Shown one piece after another: positions 1 to 8,264 of a stretch of DNA of 64,000 nt (its first letter is position 1; the number at the start of each line of letters is the position of its first letter). The notes beneath the pieces are model-generated. The model searched no databases. It saw nothing but the letters and a program-made list of their open reading frames with translations, and was not told the origin of the DNA. The DNA lies in the NCBI GenBank assembly GCA_029262235.1, contig JAJCZU010000004.1, positions 1,179,231 to 1,243,230 of the forward strand, written 5' to 3'. The stretch comes from Candidatus Eiseniibacteriota bacterium. Its GTDB lineage: Bacteria; Orphanbacterota; Orphanbacteria; Orphanbacterales; Orphanbacteraceae. Position numbers and translations under genes: made by a program.

Positions 1-507
1 ATTCGGTCGCGCTCTCTCGAGGCGGGCGGCCTGTTTCTTCGGGCGACCCCGGCGCGCGACGACGGATTCACACTGGATGACGGAACCGTATGGACCGGGG
101 GACTCGCGCCCGCCATTGAACGGGTGCTCGGTCACGCGTCATGCTCGATGGTGCTGGCCGAAACGCGCAGGCCCCGCATGACCGGGGATGCCACGGTCTG
201 GTCGTTCGACGCGGATCCCGCGTCGGTCGAAGCCGTGTATCGCGATTTGAAGCAGCTTTCGCTGAAGGGCGAACTGCGTCTTCCGACCTTGCTCGCATCT
301 TCACGGGACAAACAATGGCTGCGGAAACTGGCCCGCGATCTCGAAGGCGCTGTCCGCCGTTTTCTCGGCTACAAGGTGACCGTGTGGACGGACGAAGACG
401 CACTGGCCGCGAGAATCGTTTCGCTGGCCGGACGCGTTGCCGAGCGGAAGAATTCCGACGATCGCAGAACGCGCATTGCGGCCCTGCTGGATGCGTGCCA
501 TGCCTGA
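1..507 (+). CDS. Unknown protein, 3' part only
   Basis: The frame is open from the first base of the window and stops with TGA at 505-507, so only the C-terminal 168 residues are visible. I do not recognise the family. The visible part is soluble, rich in Arg and acidic residues, with no membrane segment and no cysteine pattern. Its last third looks helical and ends in a charged tail (AERKNSDDRRTR). The stop overlaps the next start in ATGCCTGA, so the two genes are probably translated together. Function cannot be assigned. Confidence 0.6.
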   Translation: MRSRSLEAGGLFLRATPARDDGFTLDDGTVWTGGLAPAIERVLGHASCSMVLAETRRPRMTGDATVWSFDADPASVEAVYRDLKQLSLKGELRLPTLLASSRDKQWLRKLARDLEGAVRRFLGYKVTVWTDEDALAARIVSLAGRVAERKNSDDRRTRIAALLDACHA

Positions 508-1012
508 ACCGACGCCGGCCATTCCCCTCGAAGTTCTCCTTTCGGACCGGATCGTTCCGGGACGGGCGCTGCGTCCGCTCCATCCGGCGCCCTCAGATCG
601 CGTTCATGCCTGCGGGGACGAGCGGGATCGCATTCATCTCATTGCCGAAGTGACCGGAAACAGGGCCCGGCTTTTTTGTGAACTCGGTCGTGTGATTTCC
701 CTGCTTCGCGGGACGCTCGATCCGTCGACGCTTTTTCGCGGAGAGCACGGTCTGCGCGGAAGTCTCGAACCCGCGCTCCACCTCGTGACCCGGCGCGCGT
801 TCCCGCGGGATCCGTTCCTCGGACTCGGCGCCGGTGCGATCCACGTGGTGCTCCTTGGCGGTGATGCGTCGAATCTGCGGGTCCGCAAGCGGGAACAGTG
901 GTTTGATGCAGGGAATCGCACGCCGGAACCGCCGGCGGAATCGGACGGACTCTCACCGGAAGAACAGCTCTTTTTCGACCAGCTCGCGCGGGATTATCGC
1001 GCCGTCGTTTGA
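500..1012 (+). CDS. Small unknown protein coupled to the preceding gene
   Basis: A 170-residue protein starting at ATG 500, with an alternative in-frame ATG at 491. The 8-base overlap with the upstream stop suggests translational coupling. No signal peptide, membrane helix or known motif was recognised. The middle contains a glycine-rich stretch (FLGLGAGAIHVVLLGGD) and the C-terminus is acidic and helical (LSPEEQLFFDQLARDY). It probably acts with the upstream partner, but neither gene can be named. Base composition matches the neighbours. Confidence 0.55.
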   Translation: MPEPTPAIPLEVLLSDRIVPGRALRPLHPAPSDRVHACGDERDRIHLIAEVTGNRARLFCELGRVISLLRGTLDPSTLFRGEHGLRGSLEPALHLVTRRAFPRDPFLGLGAGAIHVVLLGGDASNLRVRKREQWFDAGNRTPEPPAESDGLSPEEQLFFDQLARDYRAVV

Positions 1013-1044
1013 ACTGTCTCGCGCGCGGCCCGGGTTCGCGATTG

Positions 1045-1053
1045 TGATACGAT
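1045..1053 (+). promoter_or_regulatory. Extended -10 promoter, possibly leaderless
   Basis: TG-A-TACGAT at 1045-1053 is an extended -10 element, followed by six bases and then the ATG at 1060. Transcription would start on or next to the A of the start codon. No Shine-Dalgarno sequence lies before this ATG. A -35 box is not evident. Confidence 0.35.
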
Positions 1054-1059
1054 CGCCAT

Positions 1060-2199
1060 ATGTCGAGTGAGATCAAGCAGTCCGTTGCCTATCGCGCGCC
1101 CCGCCTTCCCGATGCGGCCGCGCTCCGCGTTTCGTTCGACTCCCTGCTCGACTCCGGTATCTGGAACCGCGGCCCGCTTGTTTCCCGGTTCGAGCGCGCA
1201 TTCGCGGCGCGCGCGGGGGCCGGGGATGCCGTTCTCTGTTCGTCGGCGACCGCGGCGCTCACGCTTCTTCTACGCGCCGATGCGCCCGATGGAGCGATCG
1301 TGATGCCGGCTTTTCAATTTCCCCCCGTACTGGCCGCCCTTCGCGATTCCGGCCACGCCACGGTTTTTGCCGATGTCGACTCCCGTTTCTGGACGGCGCG
1401 CGCGCAGTCTCTCGCGGGCGCCCCCGAGTCGGGGGGAGCAGGCATGGAGTCCGTAAGCGGGTTCCTGGGTGCGCCCTCGTTCGGGGAAACCGCGTGCTGC
1501 GCCGACGGCGAGAAGTGGAGCGCCGCGCATCGCAAGCCGGTCTGGTTCGATTCCTGTCACGCGTTCGGCAGCAGCGTTGCCGGCCGTGCGTCTGGTTCGT
1601 TCGGGCGCGCGGAGGTCTTCAGTCTTACGCCTTCGAAACTGGTGATCGGGGGCGAAGGAGGAGTCGTTACGACGAGCGATCCGGAGCTCGCGGAACAATT
1701 GCGCGCCCTGCGGGACTACGGGAAGCGTGCCGACGGTACGTTCGATTCGCGCGGCACGAGCGCGCGCGCGAGCGAATGGACGGCCGGTATTGCGCTGGCC
1801 TCGCTGGAACTGTTGACGGACGAAATGGCGAGACGAAACCGCCTGCTTTCCGTTTATCGCGAAGAGCTCGCAGAAACTCGCGGAATCGAGTTCCAGGCGG
1901 CGGACGATGCGCTCGTTCCGAACGCGCAGGAGTGCGTGATCCGTGTCGACGCCGGGAACTTCGGCATGAGTCGCGCCCGGCTGCGAGCCGCGCTGCAGGC
2001 CGAGGGTGTGGAGACGATTCCTACGTACCTCAAGTGTCTGCCCGAACGAGCGGACGCATTTCCCGTTGCCCGCGCGCTGGAATCGGAATTGCTTCACCTG
2101 CCGCTCGGAATCAATATCGACGAAGGCGTCGCGCGTCGGATCGCACGGTGTATCGAAAAGCACGGTGCCGAAGAGCCCCCGGCGGGTCCGCCGTCATGA
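1060..2199 (+). CDS. DegT/DnrJ/EryC1/StrS-family PLP aminotransferase
   Basis: A 379-residue fold-type I PLP enzyme. Members of this family transaminate keto-sugar nucleotides for surface glycans and secondary metabolites. The N-terminal substrate region (GIWNRGPLVSRFERAFAAR), the PLP-binding FDSCHAFGS segment and the Schiff-base lysine in SLTPSKLVIGGEGG (Lys193) are all visible. The middle of the protein is slightly diverged: the usual EDAAQA is replaced by FDSCHA. The gene overlaps the membrane glycosyltransferase-like gene by ATGA, which fits a surface-sugar role. The exact substrate cannot be read from the sequence. The start may be leaderless. Confidence 0.88.
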   Translation: MSSEIKQSVAYRAPRLPDAAALRVSFDSLLDSGIWNRGPLVSRFERAFAARAGAGDAVLCSSATAALTLLLRADAPDGAIVMPAFQFPPVLAALRDSGHATVFADVDSRFWTARAQSLAGAPESGGAGMESVSGFLGAPSFGETACCADGEKWSAAHRKPVWFDSCHAFGSSVAGRASGSFGRAEVFSLTPSKLVIGGEGGVVTTSDPELAEQLRALRDYGKRADGTFDSRGTSARASEWTAGIALASLELLTDEMARRNRLLSVYREELAETRGIEFQAADDALVPNAQECVIRVDAGNFGMSRARLRAALQAEGVETIPTYLKCLPERADAFPVARALESELLHLPLGINIDEGVARRIARCIEKHGAEEPPAGPPS

Positions 2200-4241
2200 C
2201 GACCCGCAGGCGCTGGACTCTCGCGGCCGTGTTGTTTCTGTTCGCGCTCGCGGTACGCCTCTGGCACATCAACTGGGGTCTGCCCGGCGTTTATGAGGAG
2301 GGGTTTGCACTCGAGCGCGCCTGGGGCTTCTGGAACCGGGGTGGCGCCGGCTTCGACTGGAATCCGCACTGGTTCAACTATCCGACGCTCTATTCCTATA
2401 TGCAGTTCGCGGTGCAATGGCTCGTCCGGACCGCCGGCCCCTACACCGACGCCGAAGCTTTTCGCGCGGCGTTCACGGAAAGCCGCGCCGGCCTCGTGCT
2501 GCCCGGCCGGATCCTTACGGCATTTCTCGGCGCCCTGTCGGCACCTCTCGTTTTTCTTGCCGCGTTTCGATTCGGCAGTCCGGCCGGCGCCGTACTCGCG
2601 GGATCGATCGTCGCGGTTCATTCCGTGCATGTGGAGAAGTCGAGGTTTCTGGAAGTGGACGTGCCGACGGCGTTCTTCCTTGCCGTTGCGTTCTATTGTA
2701 TTTCCCGATTTTCGGGCAGCGGGCGTCGTCTCCCGATCCTGCTTGCGGCTGCTGCTGTCGGGCTGGCGGCTTCGACGAAGTATCCCGCCGCGGTTTTTCT
2801 CCTGAACGTTCTGGCCGCTCCGTGGGTCGCGACCGGCGCGGGATCGCGCCATCGCGTTTCTCTCACATTGCTGCTGGGCGTTGTCGCCGCTCTCGCGTTT
2901 CTCGCGGGCACGCCCTATGCGCTGCTCGACTTTCCGACGTTTCTGGAAGGCCTTCAGTTCGAGAGTCGACACGTGCAGGTGGGGCATCTCGGGGGGGAGG
3001 GAGCCGGAATCGCGGGTGCCGCGCGCGCGTTCGCCGACGGGTACGGCCCGCTGCTTTCCGTGCTGCTCGTGGCGGCATGCGCCTGGCTGATCGCACGTAG
3101 AAGGAGGGAGGCGGCGCTGCTTCTGCCCGGTCTGCTGCTCGTGTTTGCGCTGCTCGCCATGAGCAATCTGCAGCCGGCCCACTACGCCCTTCCCGCATTG
3201 CCTGCCGCGGCGATTGCGATCGGGGTTTTTTACGGCGCATTCGTTTCAAGGATTCCGCGGTTCACGGGATACGCTTTATTCGTGATCCTTCTGCTCTGGC
3301 CGGTTTCTGCCGTAAAGGATCGCGCGGCGCTTCTCGCGGAAACCGATTCCCGCACGGCGGCGGCACGGTGGATCGAGGAGAAGATCGCGCCCGGCCGGAT
3401 CGTTCTGACCGAAGCGCACGGGCCTCAGCTTCTGGCGTGGGAGGGAGCGAACGGCACGCGCCCCCGGTTTCGCGTTCTTACGATGCCGCTTTTTCCGGTC
3501 GAACCGAATCGCGCGGACCGCTTCTACGATCCGGCTTTCGTGCGGAGCGCCGAGCTCATGGTGACCGTGAATACGGTGCGGGACCGGTATGAAGCGGAGC
3601 CCGCCCGCTTTCCGCGCCAGCTTGCGATCTATGGTGAGCTCGACGCGGGCTGGATTCCCCTGCATGCGTTTCCCGCGTCGGGACTCGGGAGTACGATTCG
3701 CCTCTATGGGCGGGCCGCCGGCGGGACTGCGGACTCGGCGGCGATCCGATTCGCGCCGGAAGCGCGGACCGATCCCGAGTTCGGGCAGTTCGCGCGCAAT
3801 GTCACGCAGTACCTGCTGGATCGCGGCCGGAACGACGAGGCGCTGCGACTCGCGGAAGCGCTGGCCGCGTTCGCCCCGGAATCTGCGGAGAATCGCGCGC
3901 TGCATGCCACCATTCTCTCGAGCACGGAGCCCGACCGCGCACTCGCGATCCTGCGCCGGTCGCACGATCAGAATCCGAACGACGCGGCTATTGCAATGAA
4001 CCTGGCGGTCGCCCGCTTTCAAACCGGCGACTATGCTGCGGGGATCGCGGTTCTTGAGTCGCTGGTCGGGCGCGGTGTGGAGGACGCCGAAATTCACGGC
4101 AACCTCGCGAACGCTTATCTGATGACGGGAAACGAGGACGCTGCGCTCCGACACTTTCGACGATTTCTGGCGCTCGACCCGACTCATCCGCGAGCCGCCG
4201 AAATCCAGGAGCAGGTGCGCGTCCTCTCTTCCAGTCGCTGA
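2196..4241 (+). CDS. GT39-like multi-pass membrane glycosyltransferase with C-terminal TPRs
   Basis: A 681-residue protein starting at ATG 2196, overlapping the upstream stop as ATGA. An open extension upstream to 1494 is only the other frame of the aminotransferase gene. The first ~410 residues hold many hydrophobic helices, opening with LAAVLFLFALAVRLWHINWG, the N-terminal signature of dolichyl-phosphate-mannose-mannosyltransferase-like (GT39/PMT) proteins. Members transfer sugars from a lipid carrier on the periplasmic side. The last ~130 residues form TPR-like helices (GNLANAYLMTGNEDAALRHF). Linkage to a DegT aminotransferase supports glycan work. Donor and acceptor are unknown. Confidence 0.78.
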   Translation: MTTRRRWTLAAVLFLFALAVRLWHINWGLPGVYEEGFALERAWGFWNRGGAGFDWNPHWFNYPTLYSYMQFAVQWLVRTAGPYTDAEAFRAAFTESRAGLVLPGRILTAFLGALSAPLVFLAAFRFGSPAGAVLAGSIVAVHSVHVEKSRFLEVDVPTAFFLAVAFYCISRFSGSGRRLPILLAAAAVGLAASTKYPAAVFLLNVLAAPWVATGAGSRHRVSLTLLLGVVAALAFLAGTPYALLDFPTFLEGLQFESRHVQVGHLGGEGAGIAGAARAFADGYGPLLSVLLVAACAWLIARRRREAALLLPGLLLVFALLAMSNLQPAHYALPALPAAAIAIGVFYGAFVSRIPRFTGYALFVILLLWPVSAVKDRAALLAETDSRTAAARWIEEKIAPGRIVLTEAHGPQLLAWEGANGTRPRFRVLTMPLFPVEPNRADRFYDPAFVRSAELMVTVNTVRDRYEAEPARFPRQLAIYGELDAGWIPLHAFPASGLGSTIRLYGRAAGGTADSAAIRFAPEARTDPEFGQFARNVTQYLLDRGRNDEALRLAEALAAFAPESAENRALHATILSSTEPDRALAILRRSHDQNPNDAAIAMNLAVARFQTGDYAAGIAVLESLVGRGVEDAEIHGNLANAYLMTGNEDAALRHFRRFLALDPTHPRAAEIQEQVRVLSSSR

Positions 4242-4532
4242 ATCCGAGGGAAATCCCCCGCCCCGCGGCGCCTTACGACCGACCTGCCGTTCTGGTTACT
4301 TTGTAATCAAAGTGGGTATTCCGTTACCACTTGAATCCGCATTTCCGCCTGCAGTGGAAGAGCGCATCTCACCGGACCGGATTCCGTTCAGCCATGAAGT
4401 ACGCGGCTCTGCGCAAATCCGGGAACCTCTGTCCGTAATAATAGAGCGAGGAGACGGAATTGGTACTGTTCCTGCTCTGTAACCTGTTGGGTAGTTTAGG
4501 TCTCTCGATTTGGAAAGGAGTTCCGCGGATGT
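4242..4532 (+). other. Intergenic region with one perfect inverted repeat
   Basis: About 290 bases with no convincing gene. The only clear structure is ACTTTG-TAAT-CAAAGT at 4298-4313, a perfect inverted repeat of 6-base arms that could be an operator or a small hairpin. A short TAATAAT run near 4436 could be a -10 box, but I see no matching -35. AAAGGAG at 4514-4520 is the ribosome binding site of the small ORF that follows. Confidence 0.5.
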
Positions 4533-4721
4533 ATGAAGACTGTCATTATTTTCTTCGTGCTCGGCGGCTATCTCACCATGGCGGTGATGATTGCTAGGTT
4601 GTGTGCGGTAAACGCCGACTGGGAACGGATTGCAAACAAGTTCCCTCGGAACGTACGCGCCCACATCTTCACGCCGGACACGGAGTCCGATGAAGCCCGG
4701 ATCCTTGAGTCTCAAAGCTAG
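4533..4721 (+). CDS. Small single-pass membrane protein, hypothetical
   Basis: A 62-residue ORF with AAAGGAG 12 bases before its ATG at 4533. It opens with a hydrophobic helix (KTVIIFFVLGGYLTMAVMIA) and continues into a polar, acidic tail, so it would be a small inner-membrane protein with a soluble end. A competing ATG at 4529 is better spaced from the Shine-Dalgarno but leads to a 22-residue peptide without sensible composition. The intrinsic terminator 38 bases downstream supports a short transcription unit. No family was recognised. Confidence 0.5.
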   Translation: MKTVIIFFVLGGYLTMAVMIARLCAVNADWERIANKFPRNVRAHIFTPDTESDEARILESQS

Positions 4722-4758
4722 GCTGCCGGTCCGAACACACGCAACACGATTTGAGATA

Positions 4759-4790
4759 CCGAGGCCTTCGGGCCTCGGTTCTCTTTATCT
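4759..4790 (+). terminator. Intrinsic terminator
   Basis: CCGAGGCC-TTCG-GGCCTCGG is an 8-bp stem with a UUCG-type tetraloop at 4759-4778, followed by the T-rich TTCTCTTTAT. It closes the small-membrane-protein transcript and insulates it from the promoter at 4810. Confidence 0.85.
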
Positions 4791-4809
4791 CCTTCGGGTC
4801 GTCGTCCCC

Positions 4810-4837
4810 TTGACACCCCCCGCAACGAGGGTATAAT
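4810..4837 (+). promoter_or_regulatory. Strong sigma-70-type promoter
   Basis: TTGACA at 4810-4815 and TATAAT at 4832-4837 are both perfect consensus hexamers with a 16-bp spacer. Transcription would begin near 4844 and run into the small secreted protein at 4903 and probably the large regulator at 5224. Confidence 0.85.
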
Positions 4838-4902
4838 CGAAGGAGATACTAGTGGATACGTTGTATCCATAATCCCAATTGGTTCGGGAAAGGAGATCCA
4901 AC

Positions 4903-5181
4903 ATGACCCGATACCATCTCAGAGCGCCTTTCTTTGCATCACTCCTGATCCTTCTCCTCTGGGCTCCGCTCACTCTTGCGACAGACGACACCCCCCCGCC
5001 GCAGGAAGTGGAAGAAGTGGACCCGGACGGACTCGAAGGAGTCGAAACGCGTCCCGGCCTCAATGACAAGATCGAAATCGGCTACTCGACGCCGCCCAGG
5101 CTCGATCAGCCTCCGTTCGTCAAAACGTTCGCCGCCCTTCGCATGCTGTGGGCCGTTCGCCAGTTGCCGTTCGGATTCTAG
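4903..5181 (+). CDS. Small secreted proline/acid-rich protein
   Basis: A 92-residue protein. ATG 4903 was chosen because AAAGGAGA lies 6 bases upstream; the open frame runs back to 4879 without a ribosome site. Residues 1-25 form a clear signal peptide with hydrophobic core FFASLLILLLWAPLTLA. The mature part begins TDDTPPPQEVEEVD, is acidic and proline-rich, and ends in a hydrophobic patch (LRMLWAVRQLPFGF). No family was recognised. It lies 42 bases before the TPR/AAA+ regulator and under the same consensus promoter, so the two are likely co-transcribed; an exported signal or sensor partner is a guess. Confidence 0.7.
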   Translation: MTRYHLRAPFFASLLILLLWAPLTLATDDTPPPQEVEEVDPDGLEGVETRPGLNDKIEIGYSTPPRLDQPPFVKTFAALRMLWAVRQLPFGF

Positions 5182-5223
5182 TCCGGCCGCGACAGGGAAA
5201 GGAATCAGACCGGGAGGGGATTC

Positions 5224-8178
5224 ATGGGGAACGATGATCGCGTCATTCGCGCTGAACACGACCTGCGCCGCGCCGAAGCGAGCGGAGACGACCTGAAGCA
5301 GGCCGAGCTCCGTGAAACGCTTGGCGACTGGTACATCGAGTCGGACAACTGCGAAGAAGCCCTCGTCAACCTGGACAAGCTGCGGCAGTCGCCGTTCTGG
5401 CAGAAATCCTTTCTGCCGGCCGACAAAGCCCGCGTGTGGTGCAAGGTCGCAAGCGCTCAGACGGGTTTGAATCAGTACACCGCAGCACTCCAGAGCCTCG
5501 AACGCGCCGAGCGTGAAGTCAAAGGGATCCCGAAGCATCCCATGCTCGGCAAAATCTATTCGCTCACCGGTCAGGCGCAGCGCAACCTCGGAAATCACCG
5601 GGAGGCGCTGCAGTATTCCCTTCAGGCGCTTTATGCGTTAAGAGACTCGCGCGAGAACGAAGAGATCGGGCGCGTCCAGCTCACGATCGGATCGCTGTTT
5701 CTGCGTCAGGGCGACTTCTCCCAGGCGCTCAGCTATTTTCATGATTCGCTCGCGACGTATCGCAGGATCGACGATCGACGCGGGATCGCCAAGGCGTACA
5801 ACAACCTCGGCGTCGCGTACAAAAACAATTGCCAGTGGGACAATGCGACGAGCTGCCTTCGCCAGGCGATGAACCTGGACGAGGGGAGCAACTACGGCGG
5901 CTTCGCGCTTCGCCTTCTCAATCTCTCTCTGATTCAGTACCGGCGGGGAGAGTGGAGGAGCGCGATCGAAGGGACGGACCGCGCGCTTCGCATGTACAGG
6001 AATATCGGCGACGACCTGGGGATCGCGCGCTGCAATCTCGCGCTCGCCCGCATCGCGCGCCATCGGCTGCAGTGGGACGAGGCGAAGTCGTACGCCGTGG
6101 AAGCGCTCGAACTCGCAACGAAGGGCGAGAGCCGGCGCGAAATCGCGGCCGCATTCGAAGAGCTGGGCGCGTGGCAGTTCGACCGCGGCAGCGAAAAGAA
6201 GGCGCGCGAGTTTTTCGAAAAGTCTCTCTCGGTTGCGAAGGAAATTTCCGAGCAGAGCGACCATGTCGCGGAAGTGCATCGCCGTCTCGCCGAATGTGCG
6301 ATCGCCGAAGGTGATCCGGAGCGCGGGATCGAATACGCGAAACACGGCCTTTCGGTTGCGATCGCGATTCGCGACAAGGTGGCCGTCGGAACCGCGCTCC
6401 GCGCGCTGTCGCGTGCCCATCGGGAAGCCGGCGATTCCGTTCGCGCCGTTCGCTTCGCAGGTCGAAGCGCCAAGTTCATGGAGCGCCTCGGTGTTCCGTT
6501 CGAACTCGGCCGCTCGCTGCTCGAACTCGCCACGGCCGCGCTGCTCATGAGCGACTACCGTGCCGCCCGCTCGAGCCTGACCCGCGCCGAAGCCATCTTC
6601 CGGCGCTTCCACACCGACACGCTCTCCTGTCGCGTATTGATCGAGTTCGCGCGACTCAAGATGCATTCGGACCGCCTCGAAGACGCCGTGGTCTGCCTGC
6701 AGAAGGCAGAAGGTTTTCTCGAAGAGGGCCGCATGACGATCGAGCGAGCGGAAGTCGATCACCTGCTCCGCGAAATCGAACATTCTTATGTAGAGGGCGC
6801 GCTGTCGCGCGAATCGAACCGGTTCCTGATCCGTGCCACCACCCGGCGTGCGAACGGTTCTTCGCTGCGTGAAATCGCCGAGTCGCTCGACGCCGACCGC
6901 GTCTTCGTTTTCGAGGGCGTGGCGGGCGAGTGGATGGTGCGCCAGACCTGGAAGATCGAAAGCGAAGAAGCCGCGCGGATTCTCGATCGACGCGAATGGA
7001 ACTGGGTGGACGGTCGCCCGGCACGTCCCATCGTGTCGCTCTCCCGCGAAGGGTCGATTTCGAGCCTCGCCGTTCCGATCAACTTCGAAGGTACCGCGGG
7101 CGTCTACGTCGAGCGCGCGATCGACTCGAGTCGCGGTCACTTCGATCGACGCGACTTGAACTTCGTTGTCGCGCTCGTGCGCGAGTGGGATCTCGGCGCC
7201 CGCAAAAGCGAAAAGTCGTCGTCCTCGGATCACTTCGGACGCATCATTACGAAGAACCCGAAGATGAGGGAGATCCTCGACACGCTCGAGAAGCTGCAGG
7301 GGATGCACCTGACGATCCTCCTGCAGGGAGAGACGGGGACGGGCAAGGGCCTGTTCGCATCGGAGATTTCGAAGGGAAACCCGGGGCCGTTCGTTACGAT
7401 CAACTGTGCCGACCTGTCCGAAAGCGTGCTCGAGAGCGAGCTGTTCGGCCATGTGAAGAGCGCGTTCACGGGCGCCACGGCGGGGAAGAAGGGGCTGTTC
7501 GAAACGGCGGACGGCGGCACGGTCTTTATCGACGAAATCGACAAGACGAGCCGCAAGTTCCAGGAGAAGCTGCTTCGCGTGGTCGATCGCCAGGAATTCA
7601 AACCGGTCGGATCGGTGCGCGTGAAGCGTGTCGACTGTCGCATCGTCTGCGCTTCGAACCGCAATCTGGGCGAGGCCGTGAAAGCGGGCGAGTTCCTTGC
7701 GGATCTTTATTATCGTCTGAAAGTCATTTCTCTTCTGATTCCGCCGCTTCGGGAGCGTCCCGAGGATATCCTGCTTCTCGCCGATCACTTCCTCCGGCGG
7801 TTCGCGGACCAGTTCGAAAAACCGGGAATTCATCTCGCCGAAGAATCGCTTGCCCTGCTCGCGCAGCACAACTGGCCCGGCAACGTGCGCGATCTGCAGA
7901 ACGAAATGGAGCGCGCCGTCGCGCTGGCGTCTCCTGACGAACGGATCGATCCCGAAGATCTCTCCGAAGAGCTGCTCGCGCGTGATACGGAAGCATCCGG
8001 TGCGGTGGAAATGGGAGAGCACACGCTCGCGGAAATGGTCGGCTCGCTCGAGAAGCGCATCATCGACCAGGTGCTGCGCGATTGTGACGGGAACAAGTCC
8101 AAAGCTTCCCGCGTGCTCGGCCTGACGCGCAAAGGGCTTCGCAACAAGATCCAGCGTTACGGAATCCAGGAGCCGTAG
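5224..8178 (+). CDS. TPR-GAF-like-AAA+-Fis regulator of the sigma-54 activator family
   Basis: A 984-residue cytoplasmic regulator with a GGGAGGGG ribosome site. Residues 1-~520 are TPR repeats (AYNNLGVAYKNNCQWDNATSC is typical). A GAF-like segment follows (~530-670). The AAA+ domain has Walker A GETGTGKG (702-709), the loop at 746-751 and Walker B GGTVFIDEID (~765-774). A Fis-type helix-turn-helix ends the protein (NKSKASRVLGLTRKGLRNKI). In bacterial enhancer-binding proteins the AAA+ ring remodels sigma-54 holoenzyme through a GAFTGA loop. Here the loop reads SAFTGA, so sigma-54 contact may be altered. TPRs in place of a receiver domain suggest control by a protein or peptide partner. Confidence 0.88.
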   Translation: MGNDDRVIRAEHDLRRAEASGDDLKQAELRETLGDWYIESDNCEEALVNLDKLRQSPFWQKSFLPADKARVWCKVASAQTGLNQYTAALQSLERAEREVKGIPKHPMLGKIYSLTGQAQRNLGNHREALQYSLQALYALRDSRENEEIGRVQLTIGSLFLRQGDFSQALSYFHDSLATYRRIDDRRGIAKAYNNLGVAYKNNCQWDNATSCLRQAMNLDEGSNYGGFALRLLNLSLIQYRRGEWRSAIEGTDRALRMYRNIGDDLGIARCNLALARIARHRLQWDEAKSYAVEALELATKGESRREIAAAFEELGAWQFDRGSEKKAREFFEKSLSVAKEISEQSDHVAEVHRRLAECAIAEGDPERGIEYAKHGLSVAIAIRDKVAVGTALRALSRAHREAGDSVRAVRFAGRSAKFMERLGVPFELGRSLLELATAALLMSDYRAARSSLTRAEAIFRRFHTDTLSCRVLIEFARLKMHSDRLEDAVVCLQKAEGFLEEGRMTIERAEVDHLLREIEHSYVEGALSRESNRFLIRATTRRANGSSLREIAESLDADRVFVFEGVAGEWMVRQTWKIESEEAARILDRREWNWVDGRPARPIVSLSREGSISSLAVPINFEGTAGVYVERAIDSSRGHFDRRDLNFVVALVREWDLGARKSEKSSSSDHFGRIITKNPKMREILDTLEKLQGMHLTILLQGETGTGKGLFASEISKGNPGPFVTINCADLSESVLESELFGHVKSAFTGATAGKKGLFETADGGTVFIDEIDKTSRKFQEKLLRVVDRQEFKPVGSVRVKRVDCRIVCASNRNLGEAVKAGEFLADLYYRLKVISLLIPPLRERPEDILLLADHFLRRFADQFEKPGIHLAEESLALLAQHNWPGNVRDLQNEMERAVALASPDERIDPEDLSEELLARDTEASGAVEMGEHTLAEMVGSLEKRIIDQVLRDCDGNKSKASRVLGLTRKGLRNKIQRYGIQEP

Positions 8179-8236
8179 GCGCCTCGCCCCTGCCAGACCG
8201 GGTTTAACTCACCACGATCAACGAGTACACTCTCCC

Positions 8237-8255
8237 GTGTTCCCGCTTTGAACAC
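8237..8255 (+). promoter_or_regulatory. Inverted repeat before menG
   Basis: GTGTTC-N7-GAACAC lies directly before the AGGAG ribosome site of the methyltransferase gene. It could be an operator half-site pair or a hairpin that affects translation. There is no further evidence for either. Confidence 0.3.
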
Positions 8256-8264
8256 AGGAGCCGT

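Noticed and set aside
1494-2195. N-terminal extension of the GT39-like gene
   Set aside because: The extension is the wrong frame of the aminotransferase gene; the membrane protein starts with a typical helix at ATG 2196.
4296-4715. 139-codon minus-strand open frame
   Set aside because: It overlaps the terminator-bounded small membrane ORF, has no ribosome site and no protein-like composition.
5638-8022. 794-codon open frame on the minus strand
   Set aside because: It is antisense to the TPR/AAA+ regulator, which has clear motifs; the frame is open only because of GC-rich third positions.
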